Positions 19,491 to 27,639 of a stretch of DNA of 57,219 nt are shown here, piece after piece. The position numbers and the translations under genes are program-made. The notes beneath the pieces are model-generated. The model had not been told where the DNA came from and did not search any database. It saw nothing but the letters and a program-made list of their open reading frames with translations. The stretch is from Burkholderiales bacterium. Lineage in GTDB: Bacteria > Pseudomonadota > Gammaproteobacteria > Burkholderiales > SG8-39. How positions within the stretch are numbered: position 1 is the stretch's first letter; the number at the start of each line of letters is the position of its first letter. The stretch covers positions 1 through 57,219 of the forward strand of contig JAOAEA010000020.1 in assembly GCA_026417035.1 (NCBI GenBank), given 5' to 3'.

Positions 19491-21085
19491 CCGCGCGCGC
19501 GACGCTCGCCCTGCTCGTCGCGCTCGTGTTGCTCAACGCGGCGCTCACCTTCGGCAACGTCTGGCCGACGCTCTGGGTCCGGCCCGAGCCGGCGCTCTCG
19601 ATCGAGCTCGCCCTCGCCCTGCTCGCGCTCGCGCTCGTCGCGGCGCGCCGCGGAGCGCCGCCGCCGTGGACGACGACGGCGCTCGCGGCGCTCACGGTCC
19701 TGCTCGTCCTCGGCCGCTACGCCGAGGTGACCGCGCGCGAGCTCTACGGCCGGCCGGTCAACCTCTACCACGACCTGCCGCACGTCCCGCGCGTCGCCGC
19801 CATGTTCGTCGAGGCGGCGCCCGCGTGGTCGGTCGCGGCCGGGACGGCGCTTGCCGTCGCCGGCATCGCCGCGCTCTACGTCCTCGCGCGCTGGGCGTGG
19901 GCGAGCGTCGCGCGCGCGCTCGCGCGGACCGCGCCGCGCCGCTGGCTCGCGCTCGCCGCCGCCGGCGCCTGCGCGGCCTATCCCTTCGCGCCGGGCTGGT
20001 TCGCCGATCCGGTGAGCCTGGCGTACGCGCGCCAGGTGCAGGTGCTCGCGCGCTCGCTCTCGGGCGCCGCCGGCGCGCTCGGCGCGAGCCCGGACTTCAG
20101 CGGGCGCTTCGAGCGGCTCGGTCGCGCCGACGTGCTCGTGATCTTCGTGGAGTCCTACGGCGCCGCGACCTACGAGCGGCCGGTGCTCGCGGGCCGGCTC
20201 GCGCCGCGGCGGGCGCTGCTCGCCGCGGCGATCGCGTCCACGGGGCGCGGCGTCGTCTCGGCGTTCGTCGAGTCGCCGACCTTCGGCGGCGGATCCTGGC
20301 TCGCGCACGCGAGCCTGCTCTCCGGCGTCGAAGTGCGCGAGGGCGACGCCTACAACCTGCTCCTCAACTCGCGGCGCCCGTCGCTCGCGACGGCGTTCGC
20401 CGAGCGCGGCTACCGCACGGTCGCGCTGATGCCCGGGCTGCGCCAGGACTGGCGCGAGGGCGCGGCGTTCTACCGGTTCGACGCGATCTACGGCGCGCGC
20501 GAGCTCGACTACCGCGGACCGGCCTTCGGATGGTGGCGCATCCCGGACCAGTACGCGCTCGCCCGGCTGGCCCGGCTGGAAGAGGGCGTCGCGCCGGGGC
20601 GGCCGCGCTTCGTGTTCTTCCCGACGATCACCACCCACGCGCCGTTCCGGCCGACGCCGCCCTACGACGCCGACTGGGCGCGCGTCGCGGCGTCGGGGCC
20701 CGACGCGGCAGGCACGGGGAACGGCAAGGCCGAGTGGTCGGACCTCGAGACCGCCTACGGCGACGCGGTGAGCTACGTGCTCGCCTGGCTCGCGGGCTAC
20801 GTTCGCGAGCGTGCCGGCGACGACCTCGTGCTCGTGGTGCTCGGCGACCACCAGCCGCCGGCGGGCGTCGCCGGCGAGAGAGCCTCGTGGCACGTCCCGG
20901 TGCACGTCATCACCGCGCGCGCCGGCCTGCTCGATGCGCTCGTCGCGCATGGGTTCGTGCGCGGCCTCCAGCCGGCGCCCCACGCGATCGCGCGCATGCA
21001 CGAGCTCACCGCGGTGCTCGTCGCCGCCTTCGGCTCAGTCGACAAGACGCGCGTAGACGTCGCCCGACCCGCGCCCGGGGGCTAG
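19487..21085 (+). CDS. LtaS/sulfatase-superfamily membrane phosphotransferase
   Basis: 532 residues from GTG at 19487. Four or five transmembrane helices in the first 170 residues are followed by a periplasmic alkaline-phosphatase-fold domain. Metal and nucleophile elements: IFVESYGAATYERP (Glu222), PTFGGGSWLAHASLLSG (Ser270 in the nucleophile position), PTITTHAPF and VLGDHQPP. The pattern is that of lipoteichoic-acid-synthase and phosphoethanolamine-transferase relatives, which move a phospholipid head group to another acceptor outside the membrane. Coupled to the CDP-alcohol phosphatidyltransferase. Its last 51 bases overlap the convergent FkbM methyltransferase gene. Confidence 0.85.
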   Translation: MTARATLALLVALVLLNAALTFGNVWPTLWVRPEPALSIELALALLALALVAARRGAPPPWTTTALAALTVLLVLGRYAEVTARELYGRPVNLYHDLPHVPRVAAMFVEAAPAWSVAAGTALAVAGIAALYVLARWAWASVARALARTAPRRWLALAAAGACAAYPFAPGWFADPVSLAYARQVQVLARSLSGAAGALGASPDFSGRFERLGRADVLVIFVESYGAATYERPVLAGRLAPRRALLAAAIASTGRGVVSAFVESPTFGGGSWLAHASLLSGVEVREGDAYNLLLNSRRPSLATAFAERGYRTVALMPGLRQDWREGAAFYRFDAIYGARELDYRGPAFGWWRIPDQYALARLARLEEGVAPGRPRFVFFPTITTHAPFRPTPPYDADWARVAASGPDAAGTGNGKAEWSDLETAYGDAVSYVLAWLAGYVRERAGDDLVLVVLGDHQPPAGVAGERASWHVPVHVITARAGLLDALVAHGFVRGLQPAPHAIARMHELTAVLVAAFGSVDKTRVDVARPAPGG

Positions 21086-21781
21086 CCCCGCGAGGAAGGC
21101 GCGGATCGTCCCCGCGCCGACCCAATCGCCCGACGCGAGCCGCTGCGTCTCGCCCGGCGACCAGTTGAACTCGTAGCGGCCGAGCGTCTCGAGCCGCTCG
21201 ACGCAGGCGAGCGCCGTCTCGCGGGCGGCGCCCACGTACTCGAACGAGAGGGCGCGGATCGGCCGCGAGAGGCCCGCGAGGGCCTCGGCCTCGTAGCCCT
21301 CGACGTCGAGCTTCACGAAGTCGGGCGTGCCGTGCGCGTCGGCCAGCGCATCGAGCGTCGTCACCGGGACGCGCGGGCCGGGCCGCCACGAGACGCCGCG
21401 GAACGCCGGATCGGCGGCGACCCGCGCGGCCCAGGCGTGCGACAGCGTCGTCACGGTCGGCGTGCGCTCCGACACGAGGAGCGCCGCCTCGCCCGCCTCG
21501 CGACCCACCGCCGCGGCGACGACCGCGACGTTCGGATCCTCGCCGAAGAACGCGCCGAGCAGCCGCACGAAGTCGGGCTGCGGCTCCACGGCGACCACGC
21601 GCGCGCCGAGCCGGCGGAAGGCGCGCACCCGGTCGCCGGCGTGCGCGCCGACGTCGAAGGCGAGCGCGCCGGGCGCGACGAAGGGCCGGTAGAGGCGCGC
21701 GAGCCGCCGGGTGCGGAGCGGCGAGCCGTGGTAGATCGCGAGCGAGCGTGCGAGGCCGGCGAGGCGGCGCACGCGGCTCAT
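21035..21781 (-). CDS. FkbM-family methyltransferase
   Basis: 248 residues. Class I methyltransferase with FDVGAHAGDRVRAFRRLGA as motif I, VVAVEPQPDFVRLL as motif II and the family hallmark PDFVKLDVEGYEAEALAGL. FkbM-type enzymes O-methylate sugars or polyketides. Its 3' end overlaps the convergent LtaS-like gene by 51 bp, an unusual antisense arrangement for full-length genes. Together with the nearby glycosyltransferase and LtaS-like gene, this suggests modification of a surface or secreted glycan, though it may be independent. Confidence 0.85.
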   Translation of the reverse strand: MSRVRRLAGLARSLAIYHGSPLRTRRLARLYRPFVAPGALAFDVGAHAGDRVRAFRRLGARVVAVEPQPDFVRLLGAFFGEDPNVAVVAAAVGREAGEAALLVSERTPTVTTLSHAWAARVAADPAFRGVSWRPGPRVPVTTLDALADAHGTPDFVKLDVEGYEAEALAGLSRPIRALSFEYVGAARETALACVERLETLGRYEFNWSPGETQRLASGDWVGAGTIRAFLAGLAPGRGSGDVYARLVD

Positions 21782-21791
21782 GGCCGCCGGC

Positions 21792-22373
21792 TCAGGCGCG
21801 CGAGACGTCGAGCCACTTCTCGACCGGCGGCGGCACGTAGCGCGAGAGCGCGTTCAGCACCGCGTCGGGCTCGGCCTCCGCGAGCACCATCGCGCGGTGC
21901 AGCGGGCGCACGAAGCCCTCGGCGACCGCGTGGTCGAAGAGCGCGAGCAGGCCGTCGTAGTAGCCGTTCGCGTTGAAGAGCGCGCACGGCTTGGCGTGGA
22001 TGCCGAGCTGCGCCCAGGTGAGCACCTCGCAGAACTCCTCGAACGTCCCGTAGCCGCCGGGCATGGCGACGAAGGCGTCGGCGAGGTCGGCCATCATCTG
22101 TTTGCGCTCGTGCATGGTGCGCACGACGTGGAGCTCGGTCAGGTCGTCGTAGGCGAGCTCCTTGCGCAGGAGCGCCTCCGGGATCACGCCGATCGCGCGG
22201 CCGCCGTTCTCGAGGACCGCGCGCGCGATCTCGCCCATGAGGCCGATCCGGCCGCCGCCGTAGACGAGCGTGAGGCCGCGGCGCACGAGCGCCTCGCCCA
22301 TGCGCCGCGCCGCTTCCGCGTAGGCGGCGTCGTTGCCGGCGCTGGAGCCGCAGAAGACGCAGACGCTGTTCAT
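21792..22373 (-). CDS. LOG-family (TIGR00730) nucleoside-monophosphate phosphoribohydrolase
   Basis: 193 residues. Rossmann-like fold with VCVFCGSS at the start, VYGGGRIGLMGEIA (38-50) and the family signature PGGYGTFEE at 105-113, whose Glu and the upstream Arg of MHERK form the active site. LOG proteins release the base from cytokinin riboside monophosphate or AMP-like nucleotides; many bacterial members have unassigned metabolic roles. It ends 10 bp downstream of the FkbM start and has repeat copy f at its 5' side. Confidence 0.92.
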   Translation of the reverse strand: MNSVCVFCGSSAGNDAAYAEAARRMGEALVRRGLTLVYGGGRIGLMGEIARAVLENGGRAIGVIPEALLRKELAYDDLTELHVVRTMHERKQMMADLADAFVAMPGGYGTFEEFCEVLTWAQLGIHAKPCALFNANGYYDGLLALFDHAVAEGFVRPLHRAMVLAEAEPDAVLNALSRYVPPPVEKWLDVSRA

Positions 22374-22385
22374 GTCATCGGGTGT

Positions 22386-22538
22386 CGAAACGCAGAGGGC
22401 GCAGAAGGCCGCAGAGAGGGATGTCTCGCGTCGCCGGGGTTCGGCCGTCCTCGCCCGCGTTGCGCGGGAGGTCCGCTGCCGGCATCGCTGCAGCGATCAC
22501 TCTGCGTTCCTCTGCGTTCTCCGCGCCCTCTGGGTTGA
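22386..22538. repeat. Intergenic inverted-repeat element (copy f), conserved-core subtype
   Basis: Arms AAACGCAGAGGGCGCAGAAG and TGCGTTCCTCTGCGTTCTCC. The loop starts GATGTCTCGCGTCGCCGGGG and is recognisably shared with copies g and m. Confidence 0.8.
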
Positions 22539-22547
22539 TGCCTTGCG

Positions 22548-23507
22548 TCACCCGCACAGCCGCCGCTTCGCCGCAGCATACTCCGCCTTCAGCGCCGCGA
22601 TCACTTCCGCCGCCGGCGCGACCGCGTCGATCTGCCCGACGCCCTGGCCGGCGCTCCAGATGTCGCGCCAGGCTTTCTTCCCCTGGTTGCCGCCCGAGCC
22701 GAAGTCCATCTTCGACGGGTCGGATTTCGGCAGATTCGCCGGATCGAAGCCGGCGTTGACGATGCTCGAGCGCAGGTAGTTGCCGTGCACCCCGGTGAAG
22801 AGATCGGTGTAGACGATGTCCGCGGCCGCGGACTCGACGATGGTCTGCCGGTAGGCGTCGCTCACGTTCGCCTCGGGCGTGGCGAGCCAGCGCGTGCCCA
22901 TGTAGGCGAGGTCGGCGCCCATCGCCTGCGCGGCGAGCACGTGCTCGCCGCGCGTGATCGCGCCGGCGAGCACCACGCAGCCGTCGTAGAACCTGCGGAT
23001 CTCGCCGAGGAGCGCGAAGGGCGAGAGCATCCCGGCGTGCCCCCCGGCGCCGGCGCAGACGAGGATCAGGCCGTCGACGCCCGCCTCGAGCGCCTTCTGC
23101 GCGTGGCGCACGTTGATGACGTCGTGCAGCACGATGCCGCCGTAGCCGTGCACCGCCGGGATGATCTCGTTCGGGGCGCGCAGCGAGGAGATGATGATCG
23201 GGACTTTGCGCCGGATGCACACCTCGAGGTCGTGCTCGAGCCGGTCGTTCGACTTGTGGATGATCTGGTTCACCGCGTAGGGGGCGACGACGGCATCCGG
23301 GTGCGCGGCCTTGTGCGCCGCGAGCTCGCCCTCGATGCGGTCGATCCAGCGCTCGAGCTCGTCCTTCGGCCGGGCGTTCAGCGCCGGGAACGAGCCGACG
23401 ATCCCGCCCTTGCACTGCTCGACCACCAGCTCCGGGTTGCTGGCGATGAAGAGCGGCGAGCCGATGACGGGCAGGGCGAGGTTCGAGAGCACGGGGGGAA
23501 GCGACAT
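22548..23507 (-). CDS. Nitronate monooxygenase (2-nitropropane dioxygenase-like flavoprotein)
   Basis: 319 residues. TIM-barrel FMN enzyme: LALPVIGSPLFIASNPELVV at the N-terminus, the AGAGGHAGMLSPFAL loop with the active-site His, VLAGAITRGEHVLAAQAMGADLAYMGTRW for the phosphate of FMN, and KAWRDIWSAGQGVGQID near the C-terminus. Oxidises propionate-3-nitronate or related nitronates, or serves as a broad FMN oxidoreductase. Members of this subfamily are often found with acyl-CoA catabolism genes, as here next to the FadJ-like gene. Flanked by repeat copies f and g. Confidence 0.88.
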   Translation of the reverse strand: MSLPPVLSNLALPVIGSPLFIASNPELVVEQCKGGIVGSFPALNARPKDELERWIDRIEGELAAHKAAHPDAVVAPYAVNQIIHKSNDRLEHDLEVCIRRKVPIIISSLRAPNEIIPAVHGYGGIVLHDVINVRHAQKALEAGVDGLILVCAGAGGHAGMLSPFALLGEIRRFYDGCVVLAGAITRGEHVLAAQAMGADLAYMGTRWLATPEANVSDAYRQTIVESAAADIVYTDLFTGVHGNYLRSSIVNAGFDPANLPKSDPSKMDFGSGGNQGKKAWRDIWSAGQGVGQIDAVAPAAEVIAALKAEYAAAKRRLCG

Positions 23508-23550
23508 GGTTTCGTTCCGTTCGGGCGGGGTGGGTGGATGCCTCGATTCT

Positions 23551-23702
23551 CAACGCAGAGGACGCAGAGAGCACGGAGGCTCGCAGAGAGACGCCTTGCA
23601 TCGCCAGGGTCCGGCTGCCCTCGCCGGCGTCCCGGCCGCGGGACGTCGGCTCGCGGTGCGACGAAGCCATCACCCTGCGTTCCTCTGCGTCCTCCGCGTT
23701 GA
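23551..23702. repeat. Intergenic inverted-repeat element (copy g), conserved-core subtype
   Basis: Arms TCAACGCAGAGGACGCAGAG and TGCGTTCCTCTGCGTCCTCC plus GCGTTGA. Same orientation and related loop as copy f, 1.2 kb away. Confidence 0.82.
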
Positions 23703-23715
23703 AGCTTCCGGGGCC

Positions 23716-25857
23716 TTACGTGAACAGCTCGCCGGCGGCGGCCTTCGCGCGCACGATCTCGGGCACCGCGAACCGCGGCCCATGCTTCGCCGCGAGCGCG
23801 TCGGCCCGCGCCACGAACTTCGCCGGGCCCTCCGAGTTGATGAACTGAAGCGCGCCCCCGGTCCAGGCCGGGAAGCCGATGCCGAAGATCGAGCCGATGT
23901 TCGCGTCGTGCACGCTCGCGAGCACGCCCTCCTGCAGGCAACGCGCGGTCTCGATCGCCTGGCGGTAGAGGAGCCGGTCCTTCAGCTCCTGCACGTCCCA
24001 CGCGACGTCCGGTTTCTCGAACTGCTTCAGGCCCGGCCAGAGCGATTTCGGCGCGCCCTGCGGATAGTCGTAGAACCCGCCGCCCCCGGCGCGGCCCGGG
24101 CGTCCGAACTCCTTCACCATGCGCAGGACGAGCGCCTCGCCTGGCTGCACGACATAGGGTTTGCCCTCGGCCTCGAGGTCCTTGCGCATCTCCTCGCGCA
24201 CGTGCACGGCGAGCGAGAGCGAGGTCTCGTCCACCACCGCGAGCGGGCCGACCGGCATGCCGGCCTGCCGGCCCGCGTTCTCGACGGCGGCGGCCGGAAT
24301 GCCTTCCTCCAGCATCGCCACGCCTTCCATGACGAACGTGCCGAACACGCGGCTCGTGAAGAATCCGCGCGAGTCGTTCACGACGATCGGCAGCTTGCCG
24401 ATCTGCAGGACGTAGTCGTAGGCGCGCGCGAGCGTCTCGTCGGACGTCTCCCGCCCGCGGATGATTTCGACGAGCCGCATCTTGTCCACCGGCGAGAAGA
24501 AATGCAGCCCGACGAAGCGCTCCGGGCGCGCGGACGCCCGCGCGAGGCTCGTGATCGGCAGCGTCGAGGTGTTCGACGCGAAGATCCCGTCAGGCGCGAG
24601 CAGCGGCTCCACCTCGCGCGTCACCTGCGCCTTGAGCTCGCGGTTCTCGAACACCGCCTCGATCACGAGGTCGCAGCCGGCGAGGTCGGCGTTCGCCGCC
24701 GCCGGCGTGACGAGCGCGAGCGTCGCCTCGGCCTCGCTCTCGGTCATGCGCCCCTGCTGCACGCGCTTCGCGAGGAGCCTCGCGGTGTAGTCGCGGCCCT
24801 TCTGGGCGCGCGCGAGGTCGATGTCCTTGAGCACGCAGGGCACGCGGCGCGTCGCGTTCGCCCAGGCGATGCCGGAGCCCATCATCCCGGCGCCGAGGAT
24901 GCCGACCCGCGTCGCCCGCCACTTCGCCGGCCCCTTCGGCCGCGAGGCGCCCGACTTCACCGCGTTCATGTCGAAGAAGAACGCCTTGATCATGTTCCTG
25001 GCGTTCTGCCCGACCATCAGCCGCGCGAGATGGCGGCTCTCGATGCGCATCGCGGTGTCGTAGTCCACCGCCGCGCCCTCGGCCATGCACGCCATGATCG
25101 CCTCGGGCGCCGGGTAGTTGTGGCGCGTCTTCTCGACGAGCGCCGCCGGCGCGACCGCGAGCATCTGCGCGATCCTGGGCGTGGACGGCGTGCCGCCGGG
25201 GATGCGGTGCTTCGGGTCGTCCCAGGGCTGCACGGGCGAGGGGTTCGCCGCGATCCACTCGCGCGCGCGCGCGCGGAGCCCTTCGGGCGTGAGCACGAGC
25301 TCGTGGACGAGGCCGAGCTTCGCCGCCTCGCGCACGCCGAAGAGTTTGCCCTCGACGAGATACGGGAACGCGGCCTCGAGCCCGAGCAGGCGCACCATCT
25401 TCGTCACGCCCCCCGCGCCCGGCAGCAAGCCCAGCGTCACCTCGGGAAAGCCGAGCTGGATCCCGGGATCGTCGACGGCGATGCGGTGGTGCGCCGCGAG
25501 CGCGATCTCGAAGCCGCCGCCGAGGGCCGTGCCGTTGAGCGCCGCGACGACCGGCTTGCCCAGCCGGTCGAGCTTGCGGAAGCGCGCCTTGACCGCCTCG
25601 ATCTCGCGGAAGGCTTGCGCCGCGTCGGCTTCCTCGAGCGCCATCACGGCCTTGAGGTCCGCACCGGCGAAGAAGGTCGTCTTGGCCGAGGCGAGGATGA
25701 CGCCGCGGATCGAGTCCTTCCCGGCGTCGAGGCGGTCGACGGCCTCGTTGAACGACGCCTGCCAGGCCGCGCTCATCACGTTGACCGGCGAGTTCGGCTC
25801 GTCGAAGGTGAGGGTGACGACGCCGTCGGCGTCCTGGTCGTAGCGGATGGATTTCAT
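23716..25857 (-). CDS. fadJ: Bifunctional enoyl-CoA hydratase / 3-hydroxyacyl-CoA dehydrogenase
   Basis: 713 residues from ATG at 25857; the open frame continues upstream only through repeat DNA. Crotonase domain (1-190) with ALNGTALGGGFEIAL (Glu117) and QLGFPEVTLG (Glu139), both catalytic Glu present. The dehydrogenase has GILGAGMMGSGIAW (319-332) and LHFFSPVDKM with catalytic His452, then the C-terminal helical domain ending GFPAWTGGALQFINSEG. Two consecutive steps of beta-oxidation. It lies in line downstream of the thiolase gene, so the pair would process straight-chain acyl-CoA produced after the branch is removed. FadB and FadJ cannot be told apart by sequence alone here; the partner thiolase is of acetyl-CoA acetyltransferase type. 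Confidence 0.93.
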   Translation of the reverse strand: MKSIRYDQDADGVVTLTFDEPNSPVNVMSAAWQASFNEAVDRLDAGKDSIRGVILASAKTTFFAGADLKAVMALEEADAAQAFREIEAVKARFRKLDRLGKPVVAALNGTALGGGFEIALAAHHRIAVDDPGIQLGFPEVTLGLLPGAGGVTKMVRLLGLEAAFPYLVEGKLFGVREAAKLGLVHELVLTPEGLRARAREWIAANPSPVQPWDDPKHRIPGGTPSTPRIAQMLAVAPAALVEKTRHNYPAPEAIMACMAEGAAVDYDTAMRIESRHLARLMVGQNARNMIKAFFFDMNAVKSGASRPKGPAKWRATRVGILGAGMMGSGIAWANATRRVPCVLKDIDLARAQKGRDYTARLLAKRVQQGRMTESEAEATLALVTPAAANADLAGCDLVIEAVFENRELKAQVTREVEPLLAPDGIFASNTSTLPITSLARASARPERFVGLHFFSPVDKMRLVEIIRGRETSDETLARAYDYVLQIGKLPIVVNDSRGFFTSRVFGTFVMEGVAMLEEGIPAAAVENAGRQAGMPVGPLAVVDETSLSLAVHVREEMRKDLEAEGKPYVVQPGEALVLRMVKEFGRPGRAGGGGFYDYPQGAPKSLWPGLKQFEKPDVAWDVQELKDRLLYRQAIETARCLQEGVLASVHDANIGSIFGIGFPAWTGGALQFINSEGPAKFVARADALAAKHGPRFAVPEIVRAKAAAGELFT

Positions 25858-25875
25858 GTTCGTGCGGGGAAAAGC

Positions 25876-26025
25876 TTCAACGCGGAGGGCGCAGAGGACG
25901 CAGAGGCACGCAGGGAGAGGACCTCTCGGACCGCGGCCCGGCGCGACGGGCGGCCCGCGAGGGGCCGAAGCAGCGGTCTCGCCGTCTTGCGCGGCGGCTC
26001 TCCGCGCGGTCCGCGTCCCTTGTCG
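25876..26025. repeat. Intergenic inverted-repeat element (copy h)
   Basis: Left arm TTCAACGCGGAGGGCGCAGA plus GGACGCAGAGG; the right arm (CTCTCCGCGCGGTCCGCGTC) is diverged. Preceded by ATGTTCGTGCGGGGAAAAGC, which recurs almost unchanged before copy i. With copy i it accounts for all of the 406-bp gap 25858-26263. Confidence 0.65.
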
Positions 26026-26063
26026 TGACGACGCACACCTTGCATGTTCGTGAGGGAGAAAGG

Positions 26064-26218
26064 CTTGAACGCAGCGGGCGCAGAGGTCGGAGGCGAGCGC
26101 GGGGAAGAAGGCGTCGAGGGCCCGCGCAGTCGCTCTGCCGCCCGCCGGGCGCAAGCGCGAGCCAGGGGAAAGACTCCCCTCTGCGGCTCCCTGCGTGCTC
26201 CGCGACCTCGGCGTTGGC
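26064..26218. repeat. Intergenic inverted-repeat element (copy i)
   Basis: Left arm TTGAACGCAGCGGGCGCAGA; right arm CCCTCTGCGGCTCCCTGCGT plus GCTCCGCG. A further degenerate stretch (CTCTATCCGCGTCCACTGTG) runs to about 26250, next to the thiolase 3' end. Confidence 0.65.
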
Positions 26219-26263
26219 GCCTTTCCGCTCTATCCGCGTCCACTGTGTCGAGTGTCCTCGGCC

Positions 26264-27469
26264 CTAAAGGCGCTCCACGATCGTCGCGATCCCCATCCCG
26301 CCGCCGACGCACAGGGTCGCGAGCCCGTAGCGGAGCTTGCGCCGCTCGAGCTCGTCCACCAGGTTGCCGAGGATCATCGCGCCGGTCGCGCCCAGGGGGT
26401 GGCCGAGCGCGATCGCGCCGCCGTTCACGTTCACCTTCTCCTCCGGGACGCCCAGCTCCTTCATGTAGCGGAGCACCACCGCGGCGAACGCCTCGTTCAC
26501 CTCGAAGAGGTCGATCTCGTCGATCGTCAACCCCGCCTTGGCGAGCGCCTTGCGCGTCGCCGGCATCGGGCCGGTGAGCATGATGGTGGGGTCGGAGCCG
26601 GCCAACGCGGTCGCGACGACGCGCGCGCGCGGGGCGAGGCCGAGCGCGCGGCCCTTTTCCTCCGAGCCGATCAGCACCGCGGCGGCGCCGTCCACGATCC
26701 CCGACGAGTTGCCGGCGGTGTGGACGTGCCGGATGCGCTCGACCTGCGGGTATTTCTGCAGCGCCACGGCGTCGTAGCCCATCGCGCCGAGCTGCTCGAA
26801 CGAGGACTTCAGGGCGGCGAGCCCTTCCAGCGTCGTGCGCGGCTTGATGAACTCGTCCTCGGCGAGGATCTCGAGGCCGATCGCGTCGCGCACCGGGACC
26901 ACCGAGCGCTGGAAGCGGCCGGCCTCGCGCGCGGCGGCGGCCTTCTGCTGCGACCTGAATGCGAAGGCGTCGACGTCCTCTCGCGAGAAGCCCTCGAGCG
27001 TCGCCAGGAGGTCGGCACCGATGCCCTGCGGGACGAACCCGGTGTTCAGGTTCGTCTCCGGGTCCATCGCCCAAGGCCCGCCGTCGGAGCCCATCGGCAC
27101 GCGCGACATCGACTCGACGCCCCCGGCCACGACGAGGTCCTCCCAGCCGGAGCGCACTTTCTGGGCAGCGATGTTCACGGCCTCGAGCCCCGACGCGCAG
27201 AAGCGGTTCAACTGCACGCCGGCGGCGTTCCAGTCCCAGCCGGCGGCGAGCGCGGCGGTCTTGGCGATGTCGCCGCCCTGGTCGCCGATCGGCGTGACGC
27301 AGCCCATGACCACGTCGTCGACCGCCGCCGGGTCGAAGTCGAGCCGCTGCTGCAGTTTGGCCAGCAGGCCGGCCAGCAGGTCGACCGGCTTGACCTCGTA
27401 CAGGCTGCCGTCCTTCTTGCCCTTGCCGCGCGGCGTGCGCAGCGCGTCGAAGATCATCGCTTCGGTCAT
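26264..27469 (-). CDS. Acetyl-CoA acyltransferase/acetyltransferase (thiolase)
   Basis: 401 residues. Catalytic Cys91 in [13 protein letters not shown], the NEAFAAVVL segment, [15 protein letters not shown] with the active-site His, and the final [15 protein letters not shown] with the second Cys. Cleaves 3-ketoacyl-CoA to acetyl-CoA and a shortened acyl-CoA. The family name AcCoA acetyltransferase is often given to this type, which is paired with FadJ-like proteins in beta-oxidation. Transcribed divergently from the Atu-like SDR, with a 20-bp palindrome between them that is a likely operator. Confidence 0.94.
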   Translation of the reverse strand: MTEAMIFDALRTPRGKGKKDGSLYEVKPVDLLAGLLAKLQQRLDFDPAAVDDVVMGCVTPIGDQGGDIAKTAALAAGWDWNAAGVQLNRFCASGLEAVNIAAQKVRSGWEDLVVAGGVESMSRVPMGSDGGPWAMDPETNLNTGFVPQGIGADLLATLEGFSREDVDAFAFRSQQKAAAAREAGRFQRSVVPVRDAIGLEILAEDEFIKPRTTLEGLAALKSSFEQLGAMGYDAVALQKYPQVERIRHVHTAGNSSGIVDGAAAVLIGSEEKGRALGLAPRARVVATALAGSDPTIMLTGPMPATRKALAKAGLTIDEIDLFEVNEAFAAVVLRYMKELGVPEEKVNVNGGAIALGHPLGATGAMILGNLVDELERRKLRYGLATLCVGGGMGIATIVERL

Positions 27470-27563
27470 GGCGGGACTCCGTTTGCGGGGGTGGTGCGGG
27501 GCGCGCCGCGCGGCGGCGCCGGCGCGCGAGCGATTGACGAATGATACCGGCGCCCCACAGAAT

Positions 27564-27583
27564 TACCAAGCAACCGCTTGGTA
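27564..27583. promoter_or_regulatory. Perfect palindrome in the thiolase/SDR divergent promoter
   Basis: TACCAAGCAACCGCTTGGTA: 8-bp half sites around AACC, midway between the divergent thiolase and SDR starts. Twelve bases (CGGTTGCTTGGT on the other strand) recur exactly in the palindrome in front of the TetR gene at 48132. A TetR-family operator is the likely reading. Confidence 0.65.
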
Positions 27584-27639
27584 GGTGGCCGGCCGCGCCG
27601 CTGCGGCCCCCGTTTCCGACCCCTGATCCGTCTGCGCGC

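Noticed and set aside
25858-26154. Long N-terminal extension of the fadJ-like protein
   Set aside because: The upstream in-frame part is repeat sequence; the ATG at 25857 gives the normal crotonase start.
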